A stretch of 64,000 nt of DNA from Streptomyces sp. NBC_01478. GTDB lineage: Bacteria; Actinomycetota; Actinomycetes; Streptomycetales; Streptomycetaceae. The notes under the pieces are model-generated. The model was not told the DNA's origin and made no database searches. It worked only from the letters and a program-made list of their open reading frames with translations. The stretch's first letter is position 1. Every line of letters starts with the position of its first letter. The DNA lies in assembly GCF_036227225.1 (NCBI RefSeq), contig NZ_CP109444.1, forward strand, positions 3,391,501-3,455,500. The letters are read 5' to 3'. Of the stretch, positions 48,686 through 57,152 are shown in pieces. A program made the translations under genes and the position numbers.

Positions 48686-49362
48686 CGGGCGCCCAGCCGC
48701 TTCCACAGGGTGACCAGCGCGCCCCAGTTCACGACCTCCCAGGCCGGCAGCTCGGTGCGGTGACCGTCACCGCCCCGCAGCGAGAGCCGGGCGTCCCGCC
48801 GCTTCGGCCACCACGACGACGGCACCGACCAGTCGGGCAGATCGGCATCGAGCCGCGGCTCCCGCAGGTCGGCCCACCGGTGGGCCGACAGCCCGCCCGG
48901 GACGAACAAGCCGTCCGCGTCGGCGGTGAGGGGGCCGAAGGTGACCTGCCCGCCCGCTTCGAGGCGGTTCAACAGCGCGGGCACCTGCGCGTCCGCCACC
49001 CGCTGCCGGACGTGCTCGACGGCGGACCGTATCCGCTGGTTCTCGGGGCGGTCCTGGTCCGCCGAGCCGACCTGGATCTGCCACTCGTCGACAATGAAGG
49101 CCTGTTCCACCCCGTCGGCGAAGCGCAGCCGGTGCCGGTGTCCGCAGACGTACCAACCGATGCCGTGTCGCTCGTCCTGTCCGACGGTCACGTCCATGGT
49201 GGAACGCCAGTGCGTCACGTCCGCCCAGCGGCGGGGCCGCCCGTCGGGGACCAGGACGAGCCCCTCCTCGTACAGATGGACCGGTCTGCCGCCGAGGAGC
49301 CGCGGCAGCCGTCGTACGACCGCCTCGATCAGCGGCTCGCCCAGTCCCGTCGGGGTGCTCAC
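48682..49362 (-). CDS. Conserved hypothetical protein (DUF6585-like)
   Basis: 226 residues with a GTG start, overlapping the RAM gene by four bases in convergent orientation. Two similar beta-rich halves: VHLYEEGLVLVPDGRPRRWA and ADGLFVPGGLSAHRWADLRE, each followed by a Trp and basic residues, as in PH-like domains. No signal peptide or membrane helix. I recognise no function; the family label is tentative. Confidence 0.62.
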   Translation of the reverse strand: MSTPTGLGEPLIEAVVRRLPRLLGGRPVHLYEEGLVLVPDGRPRRWADVTHWRSTMDVTVGQDERHGIGWYVCGHRHRLRFADGVEQAFIVDEWQIQVGSADQDRPENQRIRSAVEHVRQRVADAQVPALLNRLEAGGQVTFGPLTADADGLFVPGGLSAHRWADLREPRLDADLPDWSVPSSWWPKRRDARLSLRGGDGHRTELPAWEVVNWGALVTLWKRLGAR

Positions 49363-49372
49363 CCCTGGATGG

Positions 49373-50734
49373 TCACACGGCGGGCACGCAACGGCCGTCC
49401 TGCGTGCGGTAGTTCCACTTCGCGCCGTCGGTCACGAGTTCCCGTACCGCCGTCACGAAGCGCTCGACGTGCTCGTCCGGGGTGCCCGCGCCGAAGCTCA
49501 CGCGGATCGCGTTGAGGGACTTCTCGCCGGGGGCCGCCTCGGGGGCTCCGCACTCGCCCTGGGTCTGGGGGTCGCTGCCGAGCAGGGTGCGGACGAGGGG
49601 GTGGGCGCAGAAGAGGCCGTCGCGGACGCCGATGCCGTACTCGGCGGAGAGGGCGGCGGCGAAGTGGGAGCTGTTCCAGCCGTCGACGACGAAGGAGATG
49701 ACGCCGACGCGCGGGGCGTCGTCGCCGAAGAGGGACAGGACCTTGACCTGCGGGACCTCGGCCAGGCCGGCCCGCACCTTCTCGATCAGGTACTGCTCGC
49801 GGGCCACCAGCGTGTCGAAGCCCGCCTCGGTCAGCGCCTTGCAGGCCGACGCGATGGAGTAGGCGCCGATGACGTTCGGGGAGCCGGCCTCGTGCCGCGC
49901 GGCGCTGTCGTGCCACTCCACGTCCACTCCCCCGTCCTCGCGCCGGGTGACCTTGCGGCTGGCGCCGCCGCCGGCGAGGTAGGGGTCGGCCGCCTGGAGC
50001 CAGTCGGCGCGGCCGGCCAGGATGCCGGAGCCGAAGGGGGCGTAGAGCTTGTGGCCGGAGAAGGCGATCCAGTCGACGTCGAGGTCCTGGACGGACACCG
50101 GGTGGTGCGGGGCGAGTTGGGCGGCGTCCAGGACGATCCGGGCGCCGTGGGCATGCGCGGCGGCGGCGAGTTCGCGGACGGGCCACAGCTCGCCGGTGAC
50201 GTTCGAGGCGCCGGTGACGCAGACCAGGGCCGGGCCGTGAGGGTCCCTCGCAGCGAGGGCCTGCTCCAGGGTTTCCACGGCCTGGCGCGGGGTGCGCGGG
50301 GCGTTGAGGTAGGTGACCTCGGCGTCCTTCCACGGCAACAGGGACGCGTGGTGCTCGGTCTCGAAGACGAAGACCTGGCAGCCGGCGGGGAGGGCCGCGG
50401 CGAGGAGGTTGAGGGAGTCCGTGGTCGAGCGGGTGAAGATCAGTTGGTCGTCCGGGCGGCAGTCCAGGAACTCCTCGACCGTCCTGCGGGCGTTCTCGAA
50501 CAGGTCGGTGGAGAGCTGCGAGAGGTAGCCGGCGCCGCGGTGGACGCTGCCGTAGTACGGGGCGTAGGCCGCCACGTCGTCCCAGACGCGCTGGAGGGCG
50601 GGAGCGCTGGCCGCGTAGTCGAGCGCCGCGTAGGTGACCTCGCCGCCCGTCACGAGCGGGACGGTGACATCCCGGCCCAGAACGGGCAGCGGGGGACAAA
50701 CGGTCTGGACGACGGCAGCGGTGGAGACAGACAT
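49373..50734 (-). CDS. Class V PLP-dependent enzyme, SufS/CsdA-like
   Basis: 453 residues from ATG 50734 with GGGAG upstream. Fold-type I aminotransferase class V: FETEHHASLLPW, CVTGASNVTGELWPV, RIVLDAAQLAPH and PLP Lys in IAFSGHKLYAPFGSG. A Cys in GLFCAHPLVR sits where type II desulfurases carry the sulfur-accepting Cys. It is not next to suf genes. A SAM-IV riboswitch upstream ties its expression to S-adenosylmethionine, so it most likely serves sulfur amino acid metabolism. The exact reaction is not established. Confidence 0.82.
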   Translation of the reverse strand: MSVSTAAVVQTVCPPLPVLGRDVTVPLVTGGEVTYAALDYAASAPALQRVWDDVAAYAPYYGSVHRGAGYLSQLSTDLFENARRTVEEFLDCRPDDQLIFTRSTTDSLNLLAAALPAGCQVFVFETEHHASLLPWKDAEVTYLNAPRTPRQAVETLEQALAARDPHGPALVCVTGASNVTGELWPVRELAAAAHAHGARIVLDAAQLAPHHPVSVQDLDVDWIAFSGHKLYAPFGSGILAGRADWLQAADPYLAGGGASRKVTRREDGGVDVEWHDSAARHEAGSPNVIGAYSIASACKALTEAGFDTLVAREQYLIEKVRAGLAEVPQVKVLSLFGDDAPRVGVISFVVDGWNSSHFAAALSAEYGIGVRDGLFCAHPLVRTLLGSDPQTQGECGAPEAAPGEKSLNAIRVSFGAGTPDEHVERFVTAVRELVTDGAKWNYRTQDGRCVPAV

Positions 50735-50836
50735 GGCGAACTCCCGTGAGAGGCAAGGCGGAACCACCGTGCGAGCGCGGACGACTCAAGCACGGAGGAG
50801 GGTGAAAGGGGGTATGCGGAGGCGGGGCTCGACGCC

Positions 50837-50857
50837 CTACCGCATTCGCTTGCTCAC
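50837..50857 (-). CDS. Possible six-residue upstream peptide
   Basis: GTG AGC AAG CGA ATG CGG TAG (MSKRMR), 103 bases ahead of the PLP gene and downstream of the SAM-IV aptamer. A GGGAG six bases upstream sits inside a GAGGG-AG-CCCTC hairpin. It may be part of the expression platform. It is too short for any statistical support. Confidence 0.3.
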   Translation of the reverse strand: MSKRMR

Positions 50858-50900
50858 AGAGGGCTCCCTCGATGACCAGGACCCCTGGTGTCTTTCGAGG

Positions 50901-51018
50901 GGCCCGCGCTTGCCGCAGACCTCGCTGCCTACGGCCTGGTCTTCACCCGGGGCACCCCGCCACGGACGGAGGGTTGCCGGACAGTCGGCCGGGGCCTCAT
51001 GACTGTCACTCATGACCT
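50901..51018 (-). ncRNA. SAM-IV riboswitch
   Basis: Read on the minus strand: AGGTCATGAGTGACAG, GGCCCCGGCCGACTG, then TCCGGCAACCCTCC, GGCGGGGTGCCCCGGG, TGAAGACCAGGCC and GCGGCAAGCGCGGGCC. The CCGGCAACC / GGGGTGCC / GGGTGA-GACC core and the 3' pseudoknot-forming segment are those of the actinomycete SAM-IV class. It lies about 167 bases upstream of the class V PLP gene and, with its linker, fills the 359-base gap to trpD. Confidence 0.85.
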
Positions 51019-51093
51019 GGTCGGAAAACTTACGTGAGGTGATCGCCGTCCCGCAACCCGTGTCCGGATCGCGGGACGACAACCCCCGTGGTG

Positions 51094-52158
51094 CTACGCG
51101 TTGCTGGCCGCGACCCAGCGCTCCAGGGTCCGCTTGGCGGCCCCCGAGTCGATCGACTCCGCCGCCTTCTCCATCCCGGACCGGATCCGGTCCGCCAACG
51201 GCCCGTCCGCCGCCTCCAGGGCCACCAGGGCGGCCGCCGAGTTCAGGAGTACGGCGTCCCGTACGGGGCCCGTCTCGCCGTCCAGGAGGCGGCGGGCGAC
51301 GCCCGCGTTGTACTCGGGGTCGGCGCCGCGCAGGGCCTCCACCGGGACCAGTTCGAGGCCGACGTCCCTCGGGTCGAAGGACTCCTCGGTGACCTTGCCG
51401 TCGCGGACGATCCAGACCCGGGAGGTGGCGGTGGTCGTCAGCTCGTCGAGGCCGTCGTCGCCGCGGAACACCAGCGCGGAGGAGCCGCGTTCGGCCAGCA
51501 CGCCCGCGATGAGCCCGGCCATGCGGGTGTCGAAGCAGCCGACCGCCGACGAGGTGACCTTGGCCGGGTTGGTGAGCGGGCCGAGGAGGTTGAACGCGGT
51601 CGGAATCCCCAGCGCCCCCCGGACCGCGCCGACGAACCGCATCGAGGGGTGGAACTTGGCCGCGAAGCAGAAGGTGATCCCGGCCTCGTCCGCCACCCGC
51701 GCAACCTGCTCGGTCGGCAGGTTCAGGTTGATGCCGAGCTTCTCCAGCACGTCGGATGAGCCGCTCGCGGAGGACGCGGCGCGGTTGCCGTGCTTGACGA
51801 CCTTCGCGCCGGTGCCCGCGATCACGATGGCCGACATGGTCGAGATGTTGACCGTCTTGGCCCGGTCCCCGCCGGTGCCGACGATGTCGACGGCCGGTCC
51901 CGGGATGTGCAGCGGCTTCGCGTGGGCGTACATCGTCTCCACGAGACCGGTGATCTCGTCGACCGTCTCGCCCTTGGCCCGCAGCGCCACCAGGAAGCCG
52001 GCGATCTGCGCGTCCGCCGCCTCACCGCTCATGATGCGGTCCATCGCCCATGCCGTGTCGGCGGTGCTCAGGTCCTGTCCGGCCAGCAGCGCGCTCAGTA
52101 CGTCCGGCCAGGAACGGGCCGCCGCGGTGTCGCCTCCAGCGGGGGTCACAGCGCTCAT
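51094..52158 (-). CDS. trpD: Anthranilate phosphoribosyltransferase
   Basis: 354 residues. Transfers phosphoribose from PRPP to anthranilate in tryptophan synthesis. PRPP loop [17 protein letters not shown], then [21 protein letters not shown], substrate region [16 protein letters not shown] and LLGPLTNPA. Length is normal. It is separated from the trpEG gene by 30 kb, as is usual in Streptomyces, where trp genes are scattered. No attenuator is seen in its 135-base upstream gap. Confidence 0.95.
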   Translation of the reverse strand: MSAVTPAGGDTAAARSWPDVLSALLAGQDLSTADTAWAMDRIMSGEAADAQIAGFLVALRAKGETVDEITGLVETMYAHAKPLHIPGPAVDIVGTGGDRAKTVNISTMSAIVIAGTGAKVVKHGNRAASSASGSSDVLEKLGINLNLPTEQVARVADEAGITFCFAAKFHPSMRFVGAVRGALGIPTAFNLLGPLTNPAKVTSSAVGCFDTRMAGLIAGVLAERGSSALVFRGDDGLDELTTTATSRVWIVRDGKVTEESFDPRDVGLELVPVEALRGADPEYNAGVARRLLDGETGPVRDAVLLNSAAALVALEAADGPLADRIRSGMEKAAESIDSGAAKRTLERWVAASNA

Positions 52159-52230
52159 ACGGCCGCTCCTGGGTGTCGTACTTCAAATAATGGTGTGTGC
52201 TCGGCTCACCCTATCCAGCGCGGGACACGG

Positions 52231-52267
52231 CGAAGGGCCCCGTCCGGTGTTCGGACGGGGCCCTTCG
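52231..52267 (-). terminator. Terminator of the qcrCAB genes
   Basis: Perfect 16-bp stem CGAAGGGCCCCGTCCG/CGGACGGGGCCCTTCG (52231-52246, 52252-52267), five-base loop, 26 bases past the qcrB stop on the minus strand. Confidence 0.78.
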
Positions 52268-52293
52268 ACTGTGGCGTGGCGACGCCTCAGCGA

Positions 52294-53928
52294 TCAGTGG
52301 TGGCCGTGGCCGCTCGTGATCTCCTTGTACTCCTCGACGGTGGGCTTGGGGATCTGGGACTCCTCGCCGTAGTACGCCTCGCTCAGCTTGGCGCGCAGCT
52401 TCTGGTAGCCCTTCACCTTGCGCTCGACACCGTTCTCGTCGACCGTCGCGCCGATCGCGGCCGGTGCGTACTGCTCGTGCGCGGTGAGCGTGTGCAGCGC
52501 GTCCTGGCTGAGCGGCTCGTGGATCTCGACGAACTCACCGTGCGGCAGGCGCTTGATGATGCCGGACTCGCGGCCGTGCAGCACCTTGTCCTTGTCGCGG
52601 CGCTGGAGGCCGAGGCAGACCCGCTTGGTGGCGAGGAACACGAGGACCGGCACGACGAAGAAGCCGACGCGCACGAACCAGGTGATCGAGTTGATCGACA
52701 GGTGGAAGTGCGTGGCCCAGATGTCGTTGCCGCCACCGACGAGCAGGACAAAGTACCACGAGATCCACGCGGCACCGAAGGCCGTACGGGTCGGGGCGTT
52801 GCGCGGGCGGTCCAGGATGTGGTGCTCGCGCTTGTCGCCGGTGACCCAGGACTCGATGAACGGGTAGACCGCGATCGAGACCAGGACCAGCGGGAAGATC
52901 ACCAGCGGGATGAACACGCCCAGGACGAGCGTGTGGCCCCAGAAGTTGATCTCCCAGCCCGGCATGACACGGATCAGGCCCTCGGAGAAGCCCATGTACC
53001 AGTCGGGCTGGGCGCCCGTGGACACCATGTCCGGCCGGTAGGGGCCCATCGCCCAGATCGGGTTGATCGAGGCGATCGCCGCGACGGCCGCGATGACACC
53101 GAAGACCAGGAAGAAGAAGCCTCCGGCCTTGGCCATGTAGACCGGCAGCAGCGGCATGCCGACGACGTTCTTGTTCGTCTTTCCGGGACCCGCGAACTGC
53201 GTGTGCTTGTGGTAGAAGACCAGGATCAGGTGGCCGACCACCAGGCCGAGCATGATGCCCGGCAGCAGCAGGATGTGGATCGAGTAGAACCGTGCGACGA
53301 AGTCGCCGCCCGGGAACTCGCCGCCGAAGAGGAAGAACGACAGGTACGTGCCGACGATCGGCACGGACAGGACCGCGCCCTCCATGAAGCGGACACCGGT
53401 GCCGGAGAGCAGGTCGTCCGGGAGCGAGTAACCGGTGAAACCGGTGAACATGCCCAGGACGAACAGCAGGAAGCCGAACAGCCAGTTGACCTCACGCGGC
53501 TTGCGGAACGCGCCCGTGAAGAACACGCGCATCATGTGCACGAACATGCCGGCGAGGAAGATCAGCGCCGCCCAGTGGTGGATCTGGCGGATCAGCAGAC
53601 CACCGCGCACATCGAAGGAGATGTGCATGGTCGAGTTGAACGCCTCCGACATGAGCTGCCCCTGGAGCGGGACATAGCTGCCGTGGTACGTCACCTCGTT
53701 CATCGACGGGTGGAAGAACAGCGTCAGATACACACCCGTGAGGATGATGATCACGAAGCTGTAGAGGCAGACCTCGCCCAACATGAACGACCAGTGGTCG
53801 GGGAAGATCTTGCGCATGTTGGTCTTGGCCAGGGAGTAGATCCCGAGCCGACCGTCCGCCCAGTCGGCGATCTTCTCGCCGGCCGGTGCTTTCTCGCGCC
53901 GCTCGTTGTTGTTCTCGTTGGTGCTCAT
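52294..53928 (-). CDS. qcrB: Cytochrome bc1 (bcc) complex, cytochrome b subunit
   Basis: 544 residues from ATG 53928. Holds the two b hemes and the quinone sites of the menaquinol:cytochrome c reductase. Heme-ligand His pairs lie in the helices around RQIHHWAALIFLAGMFVHMM and SIHILLLPGIMLGLVVGHLI. The family's PEWY-like segment reads PDWY (GAQPDWYMGF). The C-terminal ~150 residues form the actinobacterial extension. Its start overlaps qcrA (ATGA). Part of the bcc-aa3 supercomplex, with the oxidase genes just upstream. Confidence 0.96.
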   Translation of the reverse strand: MSTNENNNERREKAPAGEKIADWADGRLGIYSLAKTNMRKIFPDHWSFMLGEVCLYSFVIIILTGVYLTLFFHPSMNEVTYHGSYVPLQGQLMSEAFNSTMHISFDVRGGLLIRQIHHWAALIFLAGMFVHMMRVFFTGAFRKPREVNWLFGFLLFVLGMFTGFTGYSLPDDLLSGTGVRFMEGAVLSVPIVGTYLSFFLFGGEFPGGDFVARFYSIHILLLPGIMLGLVVGHLILVFYHKHTQFAGPGKTNKNVVGMPLLPVYMAKAGGFFFLVFGVIAAVAAIASINPIWAMGPYRPDMVSTGAQPDWYMGFSEGLIRVMPGWEINFWGHTLVLGVFIPLVIFPLVLVSIAVYPFIESWVTGDKREHHILDRPRNAPTRTAFGAAWISWYFVLLVGGGNDIWATHFHLSINSITWFVRVGFFVVPVLVFLATKRVCLGLQRRDKDKVLHGRESGIIKRLPHGEFVEIHEPLSQDALHTLTAHEQYAPAAIGATVDENGVERKVKGYQKLRAKLSEAYYGEESQIPKPTVEEYKEITSGHGHH

Positions 53929-54980
53929 CCGCGCTCCCAGAATGCAGGACCGACGGGCTCCTCGAAGTCGCCGAGCGCTTCGAGGTAACCCTCGTCGCTC
54001 ACGCCGATGCGCAACTGCGGCAGGGCGTGACCGGCCGGGCCGAAGATCACTCGGGCACCGTCGGAGAGGTCGAAGGTGGACTGGTGGCACGGGCACAGCA
54101 CGTGGTGCGTCTGCTGCTCGTACAGGGAGATCGGGCAGCCCACGTGGGTGCAGATCTTCGAGAAGGCGACGATGCCCTCGTGCGCCCACTCCAGCTCGCG
54201 CTTGTCCTTGATGTTCTCCGGCTGCAGCCGGACGATCATCAGCGCCGCCTTGGCGATCTCGGTCTGGAACTCCTCGTCGGTCTCCTCCAGGCCCTCGGGC
54301 TTGGCGAAGGTGAGCGAGCCGACGGCCACGTCCGAGGGACGCAGCGGCAGGTTCGTGTTCATGTTGACGAGCAGCTTGCCCTTGGACCAGATGGTGTGGC
54401 GGAGCTTGGTCCCGGGCAGCGGGCCCAGGTCGCGCAGCAGCATGACGCCGGAGAGCGGGAACAGGGCCAGCGCGCCGAACATCGTGTTGCGGATCAGCTT
54501 GCGACGGCCGAGCGCCGACTCCTTGGCACCCTCCTTGAAGTCGGCCATGACCTTGGCCTTGACCTCGGGGGGCGCCTCGATCGCGTGCCGCTCGTCGGCG
54601 ATCTCCACGTCGGACATCAGGGTGCGGGCCCAGTGGACCGCGCCCGCGCCGATGGCGAAGAGCGCCGTACCGAGGGTCAGACCCAGCGCGAAGTTGAGCG
54701 CGTTGATGTGACCGATCGGGAAGACGAAGATCGCCTTGTCGTGCGGGATCCCCACGTACGAGGCGATGAAGCCGACGGTGGCGAGCATCGACAGCGTGAA
54801 CAGGAAGGCGACGACGCGCTCGGACCGCTTGGCGGCCCGCTCGTCGATGTCCTGGACACGGTGCTCGTGCGGCGGCAGTCCCGGGTCGGCGAACGGGTCG
54901 TTCTCGTCCGCGACCGACACCGCGCCGTGCGCGTCCTGCTCAGCGGGCAGGTTCTCTTCTGGAATGTCTTGGCTACTCAT
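53925..54980 (-). CDS. qcrA: Cytochrome bc1 (bcc) complex, Rieske iron-sulfur subunit
   Basis: 351 residues. An acidic N-terminal tail, three membrane helices as in actinobacterial QcrA (others have one), then the Rieske domain with CTHVGCPISLYEQ and CPCHQSTFDLSDGAR, providing two Cys and two His for the [2Fe-2S] cluster. It passes electrons from menaquinol to QcrC. Overlaps qcrC and qcrB by four bases on each side. Confidence 0.96.
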   Translation of the reverse strand: MSSQDIPEENLPAEQDAHGAVSVADENDPFADPGLPPHEHRVQDIDERAAKRSERVVAFLFTLSMLATVGFIASYVGIPHDKAIFVFPIGHINALNFALGLTLGTALFAIGAGAVHWARTLMSDVEIADERHAIEAPPEVKAKVMADFKEGAKESALGRRKLIRNTMFGALALFPLSGVMLLRDLGPLPGTKLRHTIWSKGKLLVNMNTNLPLRPSDVAVGSLTFAKPEGLEETDEEFQTEIAKAALMIVRLQPENIKDKRELEWAHEGIVAFSKICTHVGCPISLYEQQTHHVLCPCHQSTFDLSDGARVIFGPAGHALPQLRIGVSDEGYLEALGDFEEPVGPAFWERG

Positions 54981-55786
54981 GACTTCTTGGCCTTTGCGGT
55001 CCGAGCGGCGACCCAGACGGCTACCGCGATCAGCGCGCCCAGACCGAAGATCCAGGCGAAGAGACCCTCACTGACCGGACCGAGACCACCCAGCTCAAGA
55101 CCGCCGGGGCTCTCGGTGTCGTCGCCGTTGACCGCGTCGAGGTACGCGATGATGTCCTTCTTGTTCTTCGACGACAGCGTGGTGTCGGGGAAGGAAGGCA
55201 TGTTCTGCGGGCCGGTCTGCATGGCCTCGTAGATGTGCTTCGGGGCAACGCCTTCGAGGCTCGGCGCGAACTTGCCGTGCGTCAGCGCGCCGCCCTTGCC
55301 GGTGAAGTTGTGGCACTGGGCGCAGTTGGTGCGGAACAGCTCGCCACCCTTGGCGATGTCCGAACCCTCCGGCCCGTACTCGTTCTTCGTCGGGATGACC
55401 GGGCCGGCGCCCAGCGAGGCGATGTACGCCGCGAGCTGGTCGATCTCGGCCTGGGAGTAGATGACCTTCTTGGCCGGGATCTGAGCGCCCGGCTGCTGGG
55501 CCGGCATCCGGCCGGTGCCGACCTGGAAGTCGACCGCCGCGGCGCCGACACCCACCAGGCTCGGACCGTCGGAGGAGCCCTGACCGCCGGTGCCGTGGCA
55601 ACTTGCGCAGCCGACGGCGAACAGCTTCTTGCCCTCGTCGATGGCGAGGGACTGAGCGGACTCGTCGGCCTGCGCCTTGCTCGCGGGGGCGAGCAGGCTG
55701 TACACCCCCCCGGATACCGCCAGCGCGAGGAGTAGTACGACGACCGCCGCCAGCGGATGGCGTCGTCGTGTGGAGAGCTTTTTCAC
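54977..55786 (-). CDS. qcrC: Cytochrome bc1 (bcc) complex, diheme cytochrome c subunit
   Basis: 269 residues with a GTG start. N-terminal membrane anchor (PLAAVVVLLLALAVSGGVYS), two cytochrome c domains with CASCH and CAQCH heme sites, and a C-terminal membrane helix (LFAWIFGLGALIAVAVWVAA). The two hemes replace a soluble cytochrome c by wiring the bcc complex directly to the aa3 oxidase. First gene of qcrC-qcrA-qcrB; 80 bases separate it from ctaE. Confidence 0.96.
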   Translation of the reverse strand: MKKLSTRRRHPLAAVVVLLLALAVSGGVYSLLAPASKAQADESAQSLAIDEGKKLFAVGCASCHGTGGQGSSDGPSLVGVGAAAVDFQVGTGRMPAQQPGAQIPAKKVIYSQAEIDQLAAYIASLGAGPVIPTKNEYGPEGSDIAKGGELFRTNCAQCHNFTGKGGALTHGKFAPSLEGVAPKHIYEAMQTGPQNMPSFPDTTLSSKNKKDIIAYLDAVNGDDTESPGGLELGGLGPVSEGLFAWIFGLGALIAVAVWVAARTAKAKKS

Positions 55787-55866
55787 GGATTACCCCGGTG
55801 TCAGGATCTTCTGCGTCGATGCTTCTGGAATGTGCGCTTCTTGGCTGCGCGCGGGATCGGGCCCGA

Positions 55867-56487
55867 CTACTTGATCAAGTAGATCGTGGCGAAGAGGCCG
55901 ATCCAGACGACATCGACGAAGTGCCAGTAGTAGGACACGACGATGGCCGCGGTCGCCTGTTCGTGAGTGAACCTCTTCGCCGCGTAGGTACGTCCGAGGA
56001 CGAACAGGAAGGCGATGAGGCCGCCCGTCACGTGCATGCCGTGGAACCCGGTGGTCAGGTAGAACACCGAGCCGTACGGGTCGGAGGACAGCGACAGGCC
56101 GTCCTTCTTCACCAGCTCCGTGTACTCGAAGATCTGACCGCCGATGAAGATCGCACCCATCACGAACGTGATGATGAACCAGCCCCGGAGCTTCTTCACG
56201 TCCCCGCGCTCGGCGGCGAAGACGCCGAGCTGGCAGGTGAGGGAGGAGAGCACCAGGATCGTGGTGTTGGTCGCGGAGAACGGAAGGTTGAGATGGCTCG
56301 CCATCTCCTTCCAGTGATCCGGACCGGTCACCGATCGCAGGGTGAAGTACATCGCGAAGAGGGCCGCGAAGAACATCAGCTCGGAACTCAGCCAGATGAT
56401 GGTTCCGACGCTGGTGAGGTTCGGCCGGTTGACCGACGGGTGCGCGTGCCCGGTTTCTACTGTCGTTGCTGTCGCCACGACCGACAT
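55867..56487 (-). CDS. ctaE: Cytochrome c oxidase subunit III
   Basis: 206 residues, five membrane helices. [37 protein letters not shown] and [19 protein letters not shown] are the COX3 signatures. It stabilises the aa3 oxidase and lies upstream of qcrCAB, probably in the same transcript. The start ATG at 56487 has no clear ribosome site and lies within a 21-base palindrome. Confidence 0.95.
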   Translation of the reverse strand: MSVVATATTVETGHAHPSVNRPNLTSVGTIIWLSSELMFFAALFAMYFTLRSVTGPDHWKEMASHLNLPFSATNTTILVLSSLTCQLGVFAAERGDVKKLRGWFIITFVMGAIFIGGQIFEYTELVKKDGLSLSSDPYGSVFYLTTGFHGMHVTGGLIAFLFVLGRTYAAKRFTHEQATAAIVVSYYWHFVDVVWIGLFATIYLIK

Positions 56488-56498
56488 TATGTCGGTCG
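56478..56498. promoter_or_regulatory. Palindrome across the ctaE start codon
   Basis: CGACCGACAT-T-ATGTCGGTCG: 10-base arms, perfect, one-base centre. The ctaE ATG (56485-56487 on the minus strand) is inside it. It could be an operator, or an mRNA hairpin that hides the start. Confidence 0.55.
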
Positions 56499-56644
56499 CT
56501 TATCCCGCCCTCACTCCGGGGGGTGCCGTTCGGAGTGTCCGCAGCGTGTGTACTGCCCGTATGGCCCATCGCAGGGGTGTTCCAACAGGTGTTGACGGGG
56601 TGTTCAAGGGAGTAGCATCCGCGCAACGGACCTTGGGAGGAAGA

Positions 56645-57046
56645 ATGCAGGCGACCGCCACGGTGCTGGTCTACAGCGATGACTCCAACACCCGCGAGCA
56701 GGTGCGGCTCGCCTCCGGCAGGCGGCCGGCTGCTGACGTGCCGTTGGTCGAGTTCCTGGAGTGCGCTACGCCCGCGGCGGCGTTGAAGGAGCTGGACCGG
56801 GGCGGGATCGATGTCTGTGTGTTCGACGGGGAGTCCTCGCCGATGGGGGGCATGGGGTTGTGCCGCCAGGTGAAGGACGAGGTGTTCAACTGCCCGCCGG
56901 TGCTGGTGCTCATCGGGCGGCCTCAGGATGCCTGGCTGGCCACGTGGAGCCGTGCGGACGCCGCGGTGACCCTTCCGGTGGATCCTGTTGAGTTCGCTGC
57001 CTCGCTTGCCTCTCTGTTGCGTGTGAAGCGAGCCTTGAGCGCCTAG
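56645..57046 (+). CDS. Receiver-like single-domain protein
   Basis: 133 residues from ATG 56645, with GGGAGGAAG upstream. The chain follows a response-regulator receiver fold: acidic pair in VLVYSDDSN, Asp in VCVFDGESSPMGG, hydrophobic strand PPVLVLIGRP. The conserved Lys near the last strand is absent (VTLPVDPVEF) and there is no output domain, so phosphorylation-driven signalling may be altered. Divergent from ctaE and near the respiratory genes. Function unknown. Confidence 0.72.
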   Translation: MQATATVLVYSDDSNTREQVRLASGRRPAADVPLVEFLECATPAAALKELDRGGIDVCVFDGESSPMGGMGLCRQVKDEVFNCPPVLVLIGRPQDAWLATWSRADAAVTLPVDPVEFAASLASLLRVKRALSA

Positions 57047-57084
57047 TGGGGTGGGACGGCCCGTAGCTTGGCGGCTGCGGGCCG

Positions 57085-57150
57085 GTTGTGGTTGCTCGCG
57101 CCCACGCGGCGGAGCCGCACATGTCACAGCCCCGCGCCCCTTCCGGGGCG
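57085..57150. repeat. Dispersed intergenic repeat, long form
   Basis: GTTGTGGTTGCTCGCGC...CACGCGGCGGAGCCGCAC...CACAGCCCCGCGCCCCTT. It shares its ends with the short copies near 28649 and 61856 and its middle with the inverted copy near 63301. The middle GCGGC..GCCGC can form a hairpin and lies between two convergent genes. Confidence 0.72.
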
Positions 57151-57152
57151 CT

